64,000 nucleotides of DNA from Microcosmobacter mediterraneus (GTDB taxonomy: Bacteria > Bacteroidota > Bacteroidia > Flavobacteriales > Flavobacteriaceae). Shown here one piece after another: positions 1 to 9,580 of the stretch. Position numbers and translations under genes: made by a program. The notes beneath the pieces are model-generated. The model was not told the origin of the DNA. It made no database searches and saw only the letters and a program-made list of their open reading frames with translations. The first letter of the stretch is position 1. Each line of letters starts with the position of its first letter. The stretch is taken from the NCBI RefSeq assembly GCF_031846265.1, contig NZ_JAVRIA010000002.1, positions 496,001 to 560,000 of the forward strand, given 5' to 3'.

Positions 1-1
1 T

Positions 2-2134
2 AACTCGTTAACGATATGGTTTTTAGAAGACGATCCAAGTTATAAGGCTTACATCGATTTCCAGGAAAAATTTGGATCTGATGAGATTTATATTGCCATG
101 TTACCTGTTGAAAATGCCATTTCAGAAACTGAAATGCAGAAACTCCAAGCCTTAACAGAAGATATTGATGCGCTTCCTTATGTAAATACATCTTTTAGTT
201 TAGCTAAAGCTAAATATCCTATATACGCTAATAATACGATTAGATTTGATAATCTATATAATTCTGAGCGAAGCGAAAAAGGATTAAAAAGTCTGTTTTC
301 AAAATTGCCAAATGTAACGGCTCAATTGGTTTCAGAAAATTATAAGAATCTATTTTTTTACATTCAACTTAATCCAACTCCTACTATAGAAACTCAGCGT
401 AAAGCCATTCTAGGTGAGATTACAACAGTAATAAACACTCACTTTGAAGATTACCATCTTACAGGGCCACCAGTTTTAAATGAAGCCTACAGCAAAGGTA
501 TTTACAAAGAAAGTTTACTGTTTGGTGTTCTTACTGTTTTAGTTATCACAGTATTATTATTGTTTCTATTACCAAGTAAACGTTACCTTTTTATAGCTTT
601 GTTATCTGTAGCCATTCCTGTAAGCTTATTATTCGGAATTATTTCTTCTATGGGTTTTGCCTTGAATATGATTTCAATGCTTATCCCAACCATTTTAATG
701 GTTTATAGCGTAAGTGATGCTGTACATATCATTAATATTTATCATAAAGAAGGTCTTAGAGATGCATCACTTTCTAAAGTTGATCTATTAACGCTTGCCA
801 TACGTAAAAGTTTTACACCCTGTTTCTATACAACACTAACCACGTTTGTAGGTTATTTTGCCTTGTATTTGTCACCACTACCAGCGTTTAAGAATATGGG
901 AATTTTCACCTGTATTGGATTATTACTCAGTTTTATTTTGGTCTATGCTATTACAATTATTGGCTTTAGTTTTATGACCTTAAATTTTAAGAATGCTAAG
1001 CCTTTATTATCATTTAAGTTGATGAGTCAGTCTAGATTTGTCGATTGGCTAAATAGCTTTACATCAAAATATAAATCGCGAATTATAATTGGGTTTACTT
1101 CGCTATTACTGTTTGGTTTATATTCGGTAACTCAGGTTAAAATTGATACAAGATCCTTAGATTTATTAGCAGAAGGCGAAGCTAAAGAAGACTTGCGGAT
1201 TGTTGAAAAACAATTACAAGGAAGCTCTAGGTTACAACTAAATATTTCAACGGTAAATGGCGACGTTATTTTAAGCAAAGAAGCTTTAAAACAATTAGAA
1301 CAGTTTCAAAATAAACTACAAGAAAACCCATTAATTACTGCGCCAGTTTCGGTTGTAAATATTAAATCGTTTTTAGAAAAACGATCTCCTGTATTGTTTC
1401 AAAGTAATGTGTCAGAAACACGAATAAAAAACACCTTAGCATCAGTTGATAATGCAGATAATAGTTTCTTTAAATTATTTTCTGAAGATATGTCTACAGC
1501 AGGTATTACATTGAGTTTACGAGAAATGACTACTTTAGAATTAGAACAAGTTTTAGCAGATGTAAAGCAGGATTTTCAATCTACATTTAATACGGATAAA
1601 TTTCAATTAAAAATAAACGGATTTGCTGTTGTTTTTGCACAGTTAAACCATTTCATTTTAGAGACGCAGTTTAAGTCGTTTTTTGCGGCGTTTTTTGTGG
1701 CGTTTTTATGTCTATTGATTTTTATAAGAAGCTTAAGAACAACATTATTAGTATTAATTCCTAATATTTTACCTCTAGCTATATTAGCCATTGTAATGAG
1801 TTTATTGGATATTCCACTTGATGTGTCTACTGCTATGATAACACCGATAATGTTAGGTATAGCCATGGATGATACGATTCATTTAGTTTATAAATACAGA
1901 CGAAGTAAAACCATTACTGGATCTCCAGAATCTAGAATAGATAATGCTATGCACTATACAGGTAGTGCTTTGTTCTCAACAACGATAGCTTTAGTTGGTG
2001 GATTTTTAATTATCGCGTCTAGTGCTACACCTTCGGTTAGTGATTTCGGAATTTTATGTGCAGTAACAGTAGCAATTGCTCTGATAACAGATATTTTTTA
2101 CTTGCCTGCACTTTTGAAGGCCTTTGATAAGTGA
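2..2134 (+). CDS. RND/MMPL-family exporter, 5'-truncated by window edge
   Basis: The frame is open from base 2, upstream of the first ATG at 98, and its residues (NSLTIWFLEDDPSY...) look like the periplasmic loop that follows the first membrane helix of this family, so the true start lies outside the window. The visible part has two repeats of a periplasmic loop followed by five to six membrane helices (about 145-300 and 540-678 counting from ATG 98), the RND/MMPL layout of COG1033-type predicted exporters. The motif GIAMDDTIHL near the C-terminus fits the conserved acidic charge-relay region of helix 4 type. It probably moves a lipid or hydrophobic substrate across or out of the inner membrane; the substrate is unknown. 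The stop codon directly abuts the stop of the convergent ABC ATPase gene, with no spacer. Confidence 0.85.
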   Translation, partial: NSLTIWFLEDDPSYKAYIDFQEKFGSDEIYIAMLPVENAISETEMQKLQALTEDIDALPYVNTSFSLAKAKYPIYANNTIRFDNLYNSERSEKGLKSLFSKLPNVTAQLVSENYKNLFFYIQLNPTPTIETQRKAILGEITTVINTHFEDYHLTGPPVLNEAYSKGIYKESLLFGVLTVLVITVLLLFLLPSKRYLFIALLSVAIPVSLLFGIISSMGFALNMISMLIPTILMVYSVSDAVHIINIYHKEGLRDASLSKVDLLTLAIRKSFTPCFYTTLTTFVGYFALYLSPLPAFKNMGIFTCIGLLLSFILVYAITIIGFSFMTLNFKNAKPLLSFKLMSQSRFVDWLNSFTSKYKSRIIIGFTSLLLFGLYSVTQVKIDTRSLDLLAEGEAKEDLRIVEKQLQGSSRLQLNISTVNGDVILSKEALKQLEQFQNKLQENPLITAPVSVVNIKSFLEKRSPVLFQSNVSETRIKNTLASVDNADNSFFKLFSEDMSTAGITLSLREMTTLELEQVLADVKQDFQSTFNTDKFQLKINGFAVVFAQLNHFILETQFKSFFAAFFVAFLCLLIFIRSLRTTLLVLIPNILPLAILAIVMSLLDIPLDVSTAMITPIMLGIAMDDTIHLVYKYRRSKTITGSPESRIDNAMHYTGSALFSTTIALVGGFLIIASSATPSVSDFGILCAVTVAIALITDIFYLPALLKAFDK

Positions 2135-3046
2135 TTAAGTTTTTATTTTAAGATTAACAGAACGTTCATTATCTAACTTATATTCACTAGTAAAAACAAT
2201 TTTTTCTTCATCTAACTCCGCTTCAATTAGAAAATAATGTCCTTTAAAATAGGAGTTCTTAACCTTAGCTTTCAATTCTGATTTGTCTATCACTTTGATT
2301 TGATGCGCATAAACTATCTTATTATCAATAATGTTATACTCACCAAAAAAAGAAGCAATAAGCGGATGCTTAGGATTATGATATAGGTCTTGTGGTGTAT
2401 TGTAATCGAGCTGTTTTCCTTTATGTAAAACCAACATATTATCCGCAAAACCAAGAACATCATCTTTATCATGCGTAGCAACAATAGAAGTGATTTTTTT
2501 TTGTTTAAGATAACTAAAGAGACTTCTGCGAAGAGATTGTTTTTTAAAATTATCTATATGACTAAAGGGTTCATCTAACAATAAGATTTCAGGCTCTTTG
2601 GCCAACGCTTTTGCTAAAGCAACACGCTGTTTTTGTCCACCACTTAAAAACTGTATTTTAGTTTGAGAAAAGTTAGTAAGCTCTACAATTTTGAGTAATT
2701 CTTCTATGCGTTTTTGTTTTTTTTCTTTATAAAAACTTGAAAGATATTGCCCAATGGTTTCTTGTACAGTGATGTAGGGCATTAATTCAAATTCTTGCGC
2801 CACATACTTCATAAAATCATAACCGATAACGAGATTAAAAGCAGGACCTAGTATTTGAGTGTCTTTCCAGAAAATCTCACCTTTAGGTAAATCATATTGA
2901 CCATAAATTAGTTTTAATAGTGTGCTTTTCCCTGAACCACTTTCGCCAATAACTGCAAGAGTTTTACCTAGATTTACTTGTAATGAATTTAGTTCAATAA
3001 CTTTATTTACGTTGTAACTAAATGAAATATCTTTTATTTGAAGCAT
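2135..3046 (-). CDS. ABC transporter ATP-binding protein
   Basis: This 303-residue ATPase has a Walker A motif GESGSGKST (about 34-42), a Q-loop region, the signature LSGGQKQR (about 135) and Walker B ILLLDEPFSHID (about 155-166), so it should be active. A C-terminal extension of about 70 residues after the nucleotide-binding domain recalls the regulatory/TOBE tails of Fe3+-, sulfate- or polyamine-type importers, but no permease or binding protein is adjacent. Substrate is therefore open. A TATTTTTG sequence (3051-3058, minus strand) lies just upstream of the ATG and matches the Bacteroidetes -7 box. The gene is convergent with the exporter at its 3' end. Confidence 0.9.
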   Translation of the reverse strand: MLQIKDISFSYNVNKVIELNSLQVNLGKTLAVIGESGSGKSTLLKLIYGQYDLPKGEIFWKDTQILGPAFNLVIGYDFMKYVAQEFELMPYITVQETIGQYLSSFYKEKKQKRIEELLKIVELTNFSQTKIQFLSGGQKQRVALAKALAKEPEILLLDEPFSHIDNFKKQSLRRSLFSYLKQKKITSIVATHDKDDVLGFADNMLVLHKGKQLDYNTPQDLYHNPKHPLIASFFGEYNIIDNKIVYAHQIKVIDKSELKAKVKNSYFKGHYFLIEAELDEEKIVFTSEYKLDNERSVNLKIKT

Positions 3047-3050
3047 AATC

Positions 3051-3058
3051 CAAAAATA
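3051..3058 (-). promoter_or_regulatory. candidate -7 box (TATTTTTG) for the ABC ATPase gene
   Basis: On the minus strand this reads TATTTTTG, matching the Bacteroidetes TAnnTTTG box, 5 bp before the start codon. A TTG lies 16 bp further upstream, shorter than the usual 19-21 bp spacing, so the call is weak. Confidence 0.3.
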
Positions 3059-3063
3059 GTATA

Positions 3064-3094
3064 AAAAAACCGCTCAATATTTTGAGCGGTTTTA
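3064..3094 (-). terminator. intrinsic terminator after the FG-GAP/T9SS gene
   Basis: AAAACCGCTCAA pairs perfectly with TTGAGCGGTTTT around a 4-nt loop. On the minus strand the hairpin ends in a run of seven T, directly downstream of the stop of the 3116-5173 gene. Confidence 0.85.
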
Positions 3095-3115
3095 AAATAT
3101 ATTATATCGTAAATT

Positions 3116-5173
3116 CTACTGCTTAATGAATTTTCGTTTTATAGATTTACCCTCGGCTTCGAGTCTTAAAAAGTAGACACCAGATTGTAAATCAGATACA
3201 TTTAATTGCTCTGAATCTAATTTGCTATTCATTACTCTTTTACCATTAATGTCAAAAATAGTAGCAATGTAATCTGTAAGTTGAGCAGTTGTAGCGATAG
3301 TAAGTATATCCTTTACTGGGTTTGGATGTATAATTAAATCTGCTAGAGCTTCATCAACAATACCTAAAGTATCACCTTCTACTACCGTAATAGGTGTATT
3401 AACATCAGGATTGTTTACGGTATCAACAATTCCGGAAGGCCAATAAATAATAATCTGATCTATTGTAGCATCACTACCTAATCCAACATGTGTATTTAAC
3501 GAACTCATATATCTAAAGCCATCACCACTTCTAACATCTCTAATTCTAACTCCTGATGCTGTATGAACTTCGACTCTTGCACCTATACCATTTTTATTAC
3601 TAACAGTCCCAACGGTATGTATTTTAATCCAATTATTTGCATTGGTATCGTTAAGGTAAAGTGTACCATTAAAACCATCAATAAATCCATCATTATTAAC
3701 ATCTCCGTAAGCTCCTCCTCCAAGAGGTAAGAGTCCTTCGTAAACTGTAAATGTTAGATCACCATTTCCTAAGAGAACATTTCCGCCAGAAATAACATCT
3801 AAATTACCATCGTTATCTAAATCGTGAGTAACAGTTTCTATAGATGTATCAGTTAATGCACTAATACCAGAACCAGTTGTTGCATTAACAAACATGCCAT
3901 TATCATTTCTCATGAGCTTATGAGACCCACTACTAGCGCCTACAAAAACATCCATATCACCATCATTATCAAAATCTCCCCAAGCTGATGACCATGTTTG
4001 CATTGAGTCATAAAGATTTAAATCTTGCGCGTTTTGAGAGTAATTTCCACTTCCATCATTGGTATGCATTTCATTAGCACTTCGTTCTGGTCCGCCTCCA
4101 CATTTAGCGATGAACATGTCTAAATCTCTGTCATTATCATAATCAATCCAAATAGAGCCATAATTTCCACCAGAAGAATACACACCTAAAGATACTGGAG
4201 CGTCTGGATCGTCTGATTGATGGAATTCTAAATTACCACTACCATCATTAAGATAATAAACGTTTGGTGCAACATCATGACAAACAAACCCATCAAGATT
4301 TCCGTCGTTATCTATATCAGCAAAGTTAGAGCGCTGAGAAAAAACATAGTCGTTGGTATGCAATTCATCAAAACCAGCTAGGTCATCATAAGGATCAGAA
4401 TTAGTATTTGTTCCTGAGTTAACTACTGTTCTCATAAATGTAACGCCACTTCCATTTCCGTAGAGTAAATCGTTGTAACCATCTGCATTAAAATCGCCAG
4501 CAGCCATACTCCAACTTGGTGTATATGCAGCAGGTGGTGTGGTAATGTTTCTTACTTCAAAACCACCTGTACTTTCTTGAAAATTAACATTAACATTGGT
4601 AGAGCTAATTGAAACAAGATCATCTAAAAAATCACCATTCATATCTACAACAGCAAGTGAAGATCCTGAAGTGGAAATACCTTGCGATGTAAATGTAACT
4701 GGTGGAGGTGGAGGTGGTTGGATAGGATCATTTTCGATAAGTTCAAAATCAAAACCTCCAGATTGCCAATTATTATCCCAAGCAATATAATAGGTTGTTC
4801 CGCCTGTAACATTAAATGCTTCATAAGACAAGTAGCCATTACCAATATTTCCACCATCATCATCACCAGCATGGCAAGCTAAGGCACCACAATTTCCAGT
4901 ATATACATGAAAACGTGTATCGCCTCCAGAATTTTGTTGAAGGTCTGAAGTTATTGTGATATTATAATCTTCACTTGGAGTATAGGTATACCATTCTCCT
5001 GCTGAAGCTCCATTTCCGTTTTCAGCACAGATTGGGCTGGGAATTTCATTTCCATTTACTGCATCTACAGTATGTAAACCAGCAGTAATAGCAATTGCAC
5101 TAGCACATTCATCTTGAGACATCCCAATAGAGGATATACACAAGCCTAAAATTAATAGTAGTTGTTTTTTCAT
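3116..5173 (-). CDS. FG-GAP/VCBS repeat protein with ASPIC/UnbV domain and T9SS sorting domain
   Basis: This 685-residue secreted protein starts with a signal peptide ending at GMSQ. An N-terminal domain of about 130 residues (ECASAIAITAG..., a pre-peptidase-like beta-sandwich) and a short poly-proline linker follow. Next come several FG-GAP/VCBS repeats with Ca2+-binding-type DxDxDG loops (for example DIDNDGNLDG, DYDNDRDLD, DFDNDGDMD) at about 165-500, and an ASPIC/UnbV-type segment at about 515-600. The C-terminal 75 residues (HPNPVKD ... GVYFLRLEAEGKSIKRKFIKQ-like) are a type A sorting domain for T9SS export and surface attachment. It is a predicted surface beta-propeller adhesin or binding protein; ligand unknown. 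Single-gene unit with its own promoter and terminator. Confidence 0.9.
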   Translation of the reverse strand: MKKQLLLILGLCISSIGMSQDECASAIAITAGLHTVDAVNGNEIPSPICAENGNGASAGEWYTYTPSEDYNITITSDLQQNSGGDTRFHVYTGNCGALACHAGDDDGGNIGNGYLSYEAFNVTGGTTYYIAWDNNWQSGGFDFELIENDPIQPPPPPPVTFTSQGISTSGSSLAVVDMNGDFLDDLVSISSTNVNVNFQESTGGFEVRNITTPPAAYTPSWSMAAGDFNADGYNDLLYGNGSGVTFMRTVVNSGTNTNSDPYDDLAGFDELHTNDYVFSQRSNFADIDNDGNLDGFVCHDVAPNVYYLNDGSGNLEFHQSDDPDAPVSLGVYSSGGNYGSIWIDYDNDRDLDMFIAKCGGGPERSANEMHTNDGSGNYSQNAQDLNLYDSMQTWSSAWGDFDNDGDMDVFVGASSGSHKLMRNDNGMFVNATTGSGISALTDTSIETVTHDLDNDGNLDVISGGNVLLGNGDLTFTVYEGLLPLGGGAYGDVNNDGFIDGFNGTLYLNDTNANNWIKIHTVGTVSNKNGIGARVEVHTASGVRIRDVRSGDGFRYMSSLNTHVGLGSDATIDQIIIYWPSGIVDTVNNPDVNTPITVVEGDTLGIVDEALADLIIHPNPVKDILTIATTAQLTDYIATIFDINGKRVMNSKLDSEQLNVSDLQSGVYFLRLEAEGKSIKRKFIKQ

Positions 5174-5199
5174 AGCGGTAATTAGTTTTTTTAAGCAGT

Positions 5200-5228
5200 T
5201 AAAGGTAATAAAAAACTAAATATCTCAA
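5200..5228 (-). promoter_or_regulatory. candidate promoter of the FG-GAP/T9SS gene
   Basis: On the minus strand a TTG (5226-5228) is followed after 18 bp by TACCTTTA (5200-5207), one mismatch from TAnnTTTG, 27 bp before the ATG. Confidence 0.4.
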
Positions 5229-5238
5229 CTTGAGAAAC

Positions 5239-7410
5239 TTAGCCCTTTACCTTTTCTTTTGTTTTAGTTGGTAGCACGTCGTAACCCATATTAAACAGAG
5301 TAAAACCAAAGATATCAGCATATTGCTCTATGGTTTTGCTTACAGGTGTGCCAGCACCATGACCTGCATCTACTTCTATTCTAATTAGTGTTGGGTTATT
5401 ACCCATTTGCTTAGACTGTAACTCAGCAGCAAATTTAAAGCTGTGTGCTGGTACTACACGATCATCATGATCTCCTGTGGTTACTAAAGTTGCAGGATAT
5501 TCAACACCTTCTTTTACATTGTGAACTGGAGAATAGCCTTTTAGATATTCAAACATTTCTTTACTCTGTTCTGCAGTTCCGTAATCGTATGCCCAACCAG
5601 CTCCAGCAGTAAAAGTGTGGTAACGTAGCATATCTAAAACTCCAACAGCTGGCAGTGCCACACTCATTAAGTCTGGTCGTTGTGTCATTGTTGCGCCAAC
5701 TAATAAACCTCCATTAGACCCTCCTCTAATGGCTAAAAATTTTGGTGATGTATAATTTTCTGATATTAGATATTCTGCTGCAGCAATAAAATCGTCAAAT
5801 ACGTTTTGTTTTTGTAATTGAGTTCCTGCTTTATGCCACTCTTTACCATACTCACCACCACCTCTTAAATTAGGTACAGCGTAGACTCCACCTTGCTCCA
5901 TCCAAACAGAATTAGCAATGCTAAATGAAGGATTTAAACTAATATTAAAACCACCATAACCATAAAGAATCGTAGGGTTTTTTCCATTGAGTTCAATGCC
6001 TTTTTTGTGTGTGATAATCATCGGAACTTTAGTACCATCTTTAGACGTATAGAATACTTGCTTACTCTCGTAATCGTTACTATTAAAATCTATAGAGGGT
6101 TTCCAGTATAATTCTGACTCACCAGTCTCTACATTATATTTATAAATACTAGAAGGTGTATTATAATTTGTAAAAGAATAATAATCGGTTTTTTCATCTT
6201 TTTTGCCACCAAATCCTCCTGCATTTCCAATTCCCGGGAGTTTAATTTCTCTAATAAGTTTACCATCATAGTCGTATTGTAATACTTTAGACACTGCGTC
6301 AACCATATACTCTGTAAAAAAATAACCACCACCTCTAGATGGACTGAGAACATGTTCAGTTTCTGGAATAAAATCCACCCAATTATCTTGAGTTGGATTC
6401 AATGCATCTACTGTAACTATTTTTTGATTTGGTGCGTCAAGATTGGTTACCAAGTACAATTTACTTCCAATATTATCAATAACATAGGTGTCACTTTCAA
6501 CTGTATTTATTATTGGCACTAATGGATTAGATGGATTTGACAAATCTTTCATAAATAATTTATTACCAGAAGTAGATACACTAGCACTAACAAATAAATA
6601 GTTTCCATCTTCAGAAACATAACCACCAACATAACGATGCTTTTCTTCAGGAGTTCCTCCAAAAACTAATGTATCGTCTTTTTGAGAAGTTCCAAGTTTG
6701 TGATAGTAAAGCTTATGCTGATCTGTTTTTGCAGAAAGCTCACTCCCTTTTGGTTTATCGTAGCTAGAGTAATAGAAACCTTCATTTTTTAACCAAGAAA
6801 CACCACTAAACTTAACGTCTATTAATGTGTCTTCAACAATTTCTTTAGTTTCTGCATTCATAACTATGATCTTTCTCCAGTCACTTCCAGCTTCAGAAAT
6901 TGAATAGGCTGCTATTTTTCCGTTTTTTGAAAAACTTAATCCTCCTAATGAGATAGTACCCTCTTCGTTAAAGGTATTAGGATCTAGAAAAACTTCTTCC
7001 TCTCCATCTTGTTTTTCATGAGTTCTATAAATAACATATTGATTTTGGAGTCCGTTATTTTTATAGAAGTACGTGTAGTCTCCCTCTTTAAATGGTGAGC
7101 TTACCTTTTCGTAATTCCACATTTTCTCCAAACGTTCTTTGAGCTCTTTTCGGTAAGGAATACTATCTAAATATCCAAAAGTTGCTTGATTTTGTTGCTT
7201 TACCCAATCTTCTGTTTCAGAACTTCTGTCATCTTCTAACCATCTGTAAGGGTCTTTTACTTCTGTACCAAAGTAAGTAGTTACTGTATCAACAGTTCTG
7301 GTGTCTGGATAATCTACTTTAATGTTACGTTCCACAATATAATCTGTTTCGGTTTCTTTGCATGCTGTAATGATTAATAGCATTAACAACAAATGGATTA
7401 GTTTTTTCAT
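5239..7410 (-). CDS. prolyl oligopeptidase family serine peptidase (S9A), lipoprotein
   Basis: This 723-residue enzyme should cleave short peptides after proline. The N-terminus is a lipoprotein signal (LLMLLIITAC), so the mature protein is anchored on the periplasmic face or outer membrane. The propeller domain (about 80-440) begins with the family hallmark DPYRWLEDD. The alpha/beta hydrolase domain carries nucleophile Ser in GGSNGG (about 564), Asp in DHDDRV (about 648) and His in DAGHGAG (about 682), a complete triad. Length matches S9A enzymes. It sits between two unrelated minus-strand genes with 65-85 bp gaps, so is probably transcribed alone or with the DUF6503-like gene's upstream region. 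Confidence 0.93.
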   Translation of the reverse strand: MKKLIHLLLMLLIITACKETETDYIVERNIKVDYPDTRTVDTVTTYFGTEVKDPYRWLEDDRSSETEDWVKQQNQATFGYLDSIPYRKELKERLEKMWNYEKVSSPFKEGDYTYFYKNNGLQNQYVIYRTHEKQDGEEEVFLDPNTFNEEGTISLGGLSFSKNGKIAAYSISEAGSDWRKIIVMNAETKEIVEDTLIDVKFSGVSWLKNEGFYYSSYDKPKGSELSAKTDQHKLYYHKLGTSQKDDTLVFGGTPEEKHRYVGGYVSEDGNYLFVSASVSTSGNKLFMKDLSNPSNPLVPIINTVESDTYVIDNIGSKLYLVTNLDAPNQKIVTVDALNPTQDNWVDFIPETEHVLSPSRGGGYFFTEYMVDAVSKVLQYDYDGKLIREIKLPGIGNAGGFGGKKDEKTDYYSFTNYNTPSSIYKYNVETGESELYWKPSIDFNSNDYESKQVFYTSKDGTKVPMIITHKKGIELNGKNPTILYGYGGFNISLNPSFSIANSVWMEQGGVYAVPNLRGGGEYGKEWHKAGTQLQKQNVFDDFIAAAEYLISENYTSPKFLAIRGGSNGGLLVGATMTQRPDLMSVALPAVGVLDMLRYHTFTAGAGWAYDYGTAEQSKEMFEYLKGYSPVHNVKEGVEYPATLVTTGDHDDRVVPAHSFKFAAELQSKQMGNNPTLIRIEVDAGHGAGTPVSKTIEQYADIFGFTLFNMGYDVLPTKTKEKVKG

Positions 7411-7495
7411 AAAGTGAAGAATTATTTATTTTGATTGAAGTTAAAAATACTACAATATCAGTGCTTATTAAAGGGCTTAACTGATTTTAACAAAC

Positions 7496-8206
7496 TTATT
7501 GTTTTAAGATATCAGTCCCTAAATAGCCATTATCTTTATTATAGTACCATTTGCGAATTTTAGGTATTTTAATATTGTTAATTATCTCTACATCACTCAG
7601 TAAAATATATTCTCCACTGTCTTTTTTTAAGCTTCCATCGTCATCAGTTTTATAAAACTGATAGACTTCCAAAGCGTAGGTTTCTGGGTTGAAATAAAAG
7701 TACCAAATATCAGTACCAATATTATCTTCATAAGATACATTTAGAACTAAATAGTCCTGTCCTTTAAATGTTTTCTTCTCTACTTTTGGATTGATTAGTG
7801 TTCCTGGATCCTTTAATTTCATAGGTAAACCATAGAGATAGGTGTAATAATTTTTGTAAAGATTAGCTCTTTCACAACTTAAATTATTTGTTTTTAGCTC
7901 AGCGTCTGTAAGATTAGATTTTCCGTTTAGCGCTATAGAGCATTTTTGTTTATCTAAAGTATACTCTGTTGTTTTGCTATCTTTTGAGGCTTTGACATTA
8001 AAATAAGCCTCAGGAAGATTTATCTGTATTCTACTATATCTATGAGATGAGTTTGGAGTCTCCATGGTTACTAATAATGTTCCATTAAAACGAGACCAAT
8101 TATTGTCTGGATCGTGATATTGGATTGCTTTCTCTAATAACTCCTTTCCTGTTATTTCTTGTGCAAATGAGATTGAACAGATACAAAATAATAGAATGAT
8201 TTTCAT
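7496..8206 (-). CDS. secreted DUF6503-like protein
   Basis: A 236-residue protein with a signal peptide (IILLFCICSISFAQ) and one domain rich in beta strands. The opening EITGKELLEKAIQYHDPDNNW and the later WYFYFNPETYALEVYQFY segment resemble the DUF6503 family of flavobacterial periplasmic or outer-membrane-associated proteins, possibly with a LolA/LolB-like fold; that fold is my inference. No catalytic motif is visible. It is divergent from the zinc-ribbon membrane gene pair and lies upstream of the prolyl oligopeptidase gene (85-bp gap). Confidence 0.7.
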   Translation of the reverse strand: MKIILLFCICSISFAQEITGKELLEKAIQYHDPDNNWSRFNGTLLVTMETPNSSHRYSRIQINLPEAYFNVKASKDSKTTEYTLDKQKCSIALNGKSNLTDAELKTNNLSCERANLYKNYYTYLYGLPMKLKDPGTLINPKVEKKTFKGQDYLVLNVSYEDNIGTDIWYFYFNPETYALEVYQFYKTDDDGSLKKDSGEYILLSDVEIINNIKIPKIRKWYYNKDNGYLGTDILKQ

Positions 8207-8289
8207 GATACGTTGTGTTTTTGCAAAAATACATCCAAATACTTAGTTCTAAAATTTTATATTTACCTAGCCTTCATTCTAAATATTAT

Positions 8290-8808
8290 ATGAACGAGAT
8301 CATAGAACTTCAACTATTCCCTTCATCTTGTAATCATTGTTCTGAAATAGTTTCAGAAGAATACGTGTATTGTACATACTGTGGTTTTCCTCATAATGGT
8401 ACTGTAAAAGATTTAGCGCTTTATGAGAAGAGAATTAGAGATAAAGACAGGACTAATGAAGAGGCTAAAAGGAAAATAAAAAATGCCAGAAATACGCTTT
8501 ATGTTATGTCTGCTATTACATTTTTGTTTGGACTTTTTTCTTTTTCAGGCGAATTAGGTAGTGCGCTTTTTACCATAAGCACAATACAAAGTATTATTTA
8601 TTTAGTATTAGCATATTGGTCTACTCAAAAACCCTTAATCTCGTTATTACTAGGTTTGTTTTTATACCTTACTATTATCATCGTTTCGGCAGTTTCAGAT
8701 CCAGGTACCATTGTTAGAGGTATTATTTTTAAGGTGATTATAATTGCATTTTTAGCTAAAGGTATTTACTCAGCATCTTCTATAAAAAAAATAAGCTATG
8801 CATACTAA
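8290..8808 (+). CDS. zinc-ribbon membrane protein, unknown function
   Basis: The start at 8290 (MNEIIELQLF) is preferred; an in-frame extension upstream to 8215 lacks an ATG and encodes no recognisable domain. The 172-residue protein has a CNHC...CTYC zinc-ribbon (about 14-34), a charged helix (YEKRIRDKDRTNEEAKRKIK) and about four membrane segments in the C-terminal two thirds. It overlaps the following CPBP protease gene by 11 bp, so the two are probably co-translated. I do not recognise a specific family. The ribbon probably faces the cytoplasm. Confidence 0.7.
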   Translation: MNEIIELQLFPSSCNHCSEIVSEEYVYCTYCGFPHNGTVKDLALYEKRIRDKDRTNEEAKRKIKNARNTLYVMSAITFLFGLFSFSGELGSALFTISTIQSIIYLVLAYWSTQKPLISLLLGLFLYLTIIIVSAVSDPGTIVRGIIFKVIIIAFLAKGIYSASSIKKISYAY

Positions 8809-9565
8809 TATTGAATGTAAACAATGCCACAAACAGTTTGTAAAAGCTGTTAATTTCTGTGGATTTTGTGGCGCGTCAATTCAATCGACAAAGGTTGAAA
8901 AAAGAAATATAGCTTTAAACCTAGTTATTGTTTTTTTTATTACGTTTCTGCTTTTTGCATTAGCTGTTTATTTAATTAACGAGCGGTTGGAGTCTAGCTT
9001 AGTAAAAGAGTTAGTAATAGAGTTAGCCTTTGCGAGTTTAGTTATAGGATTTTCATTATTTGACTGGAAGGCTATATTAAAGACCTACAAAGTGCCAAAA
9101 CTATCTGGTAATATTTGGGCTTGGACTTTTATTATACCAATTCTCTCTAGTATTGTAGTGTATTATTTCGTTAATGCCATGAATACTATTTTATTTGGCG
9201 ATAGTGATTATAGTTATTTTGAAAGTTATTTATATTTAGACAACCCTTTACCTTGGGCTATTTTCTTTGTGGCCATTTTACCACCTATTTTTGAGGAGCT
9301 CGCTTTTAGAGGGTTTTTGTTTAACCAGCTTCAAAAAATTGTTTCCGAACGAATGACTATTGTTGGCACAGCTTTTTTATTTGCTCTGGTACATTTTTCT
9401 TTAATTTCTTTTTTGTGGATATTCCCTTTTGGACTTTTGTTGGGTTATCTGAGATCTAAATACAAAACATTATGGTTAGGTATAATTATTCATTTTATAC
9501 ATAACCTCATCATTATTTTATGGGATTACTACGATTACCAGAACCTAATACACTTTTTAGAGTAG
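8798..9565 (+). CDS. CPBP family intramembrane metalloprotease with N-terminal zinc ribbon
   Basis: This 255-residue protein starts with a zinc ribbon (CKQCHKQF ... CGFCG, residues 8-27), followed by about eight membrane helices. It contains the CPBP/Abi signature: EELAFRG (about 165-171, EExxxR), then HF (about 191) and HFIHN (about 230). These are the catalytic Glu and His of CAAX-type intramembrane peptidases. Its gene overlaps the preceding zinc-ribbon membrane gene by 11 bp. Substrate unknown; the shared ribbon suggests that the two proteins work as a pair. In bacteria such proteins act in prenyl-independent processing or in bacteriocin immunity. Confidence 0.88.
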   Translation: MHTNIECKQCHKQFVKAVNFCGFCGASIQSTKVEKRNIALNLVIVFFITFLLFALAVYLINERLESSLVKELVIELAFASLVIGFSLFDWKAILKTYKVPKLSGNIWAWTFIIPILSSIVVYYFVNAMNTILFGDSDYSYFESYLYLDNPLPWAIFFVAILPPIFEELAFRGFLFNQLQKIVSERMTIVGTAFLFALVHFSLISFLWIFPFGLLLGYLRSKYKTLWLGIIIHFIHNLIIILWDYYDYQNLIHFLE

Positions 9566-9580
9566 GTGGCTTTACTTTGT

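Noticed and set aside
262..285. CTGAGCGAAGCGAA stretch in the exporter gene resembling the dispersed CTTCGACnnnGCTCAG repeat
   Set aside because: It is incomplete, lacks the flanking CCCT/AGGG bases and encodes residues (NSERSEKG) that may be native; not enough to call an insertion.
4596..4882. Overlapping open frames on both strands inside the FG-GAP gene
   Set aside because: Low-complexity translations (poly-Gly, poly-His/Leu) caused by the proline-rich linker; shadows of the real gene.
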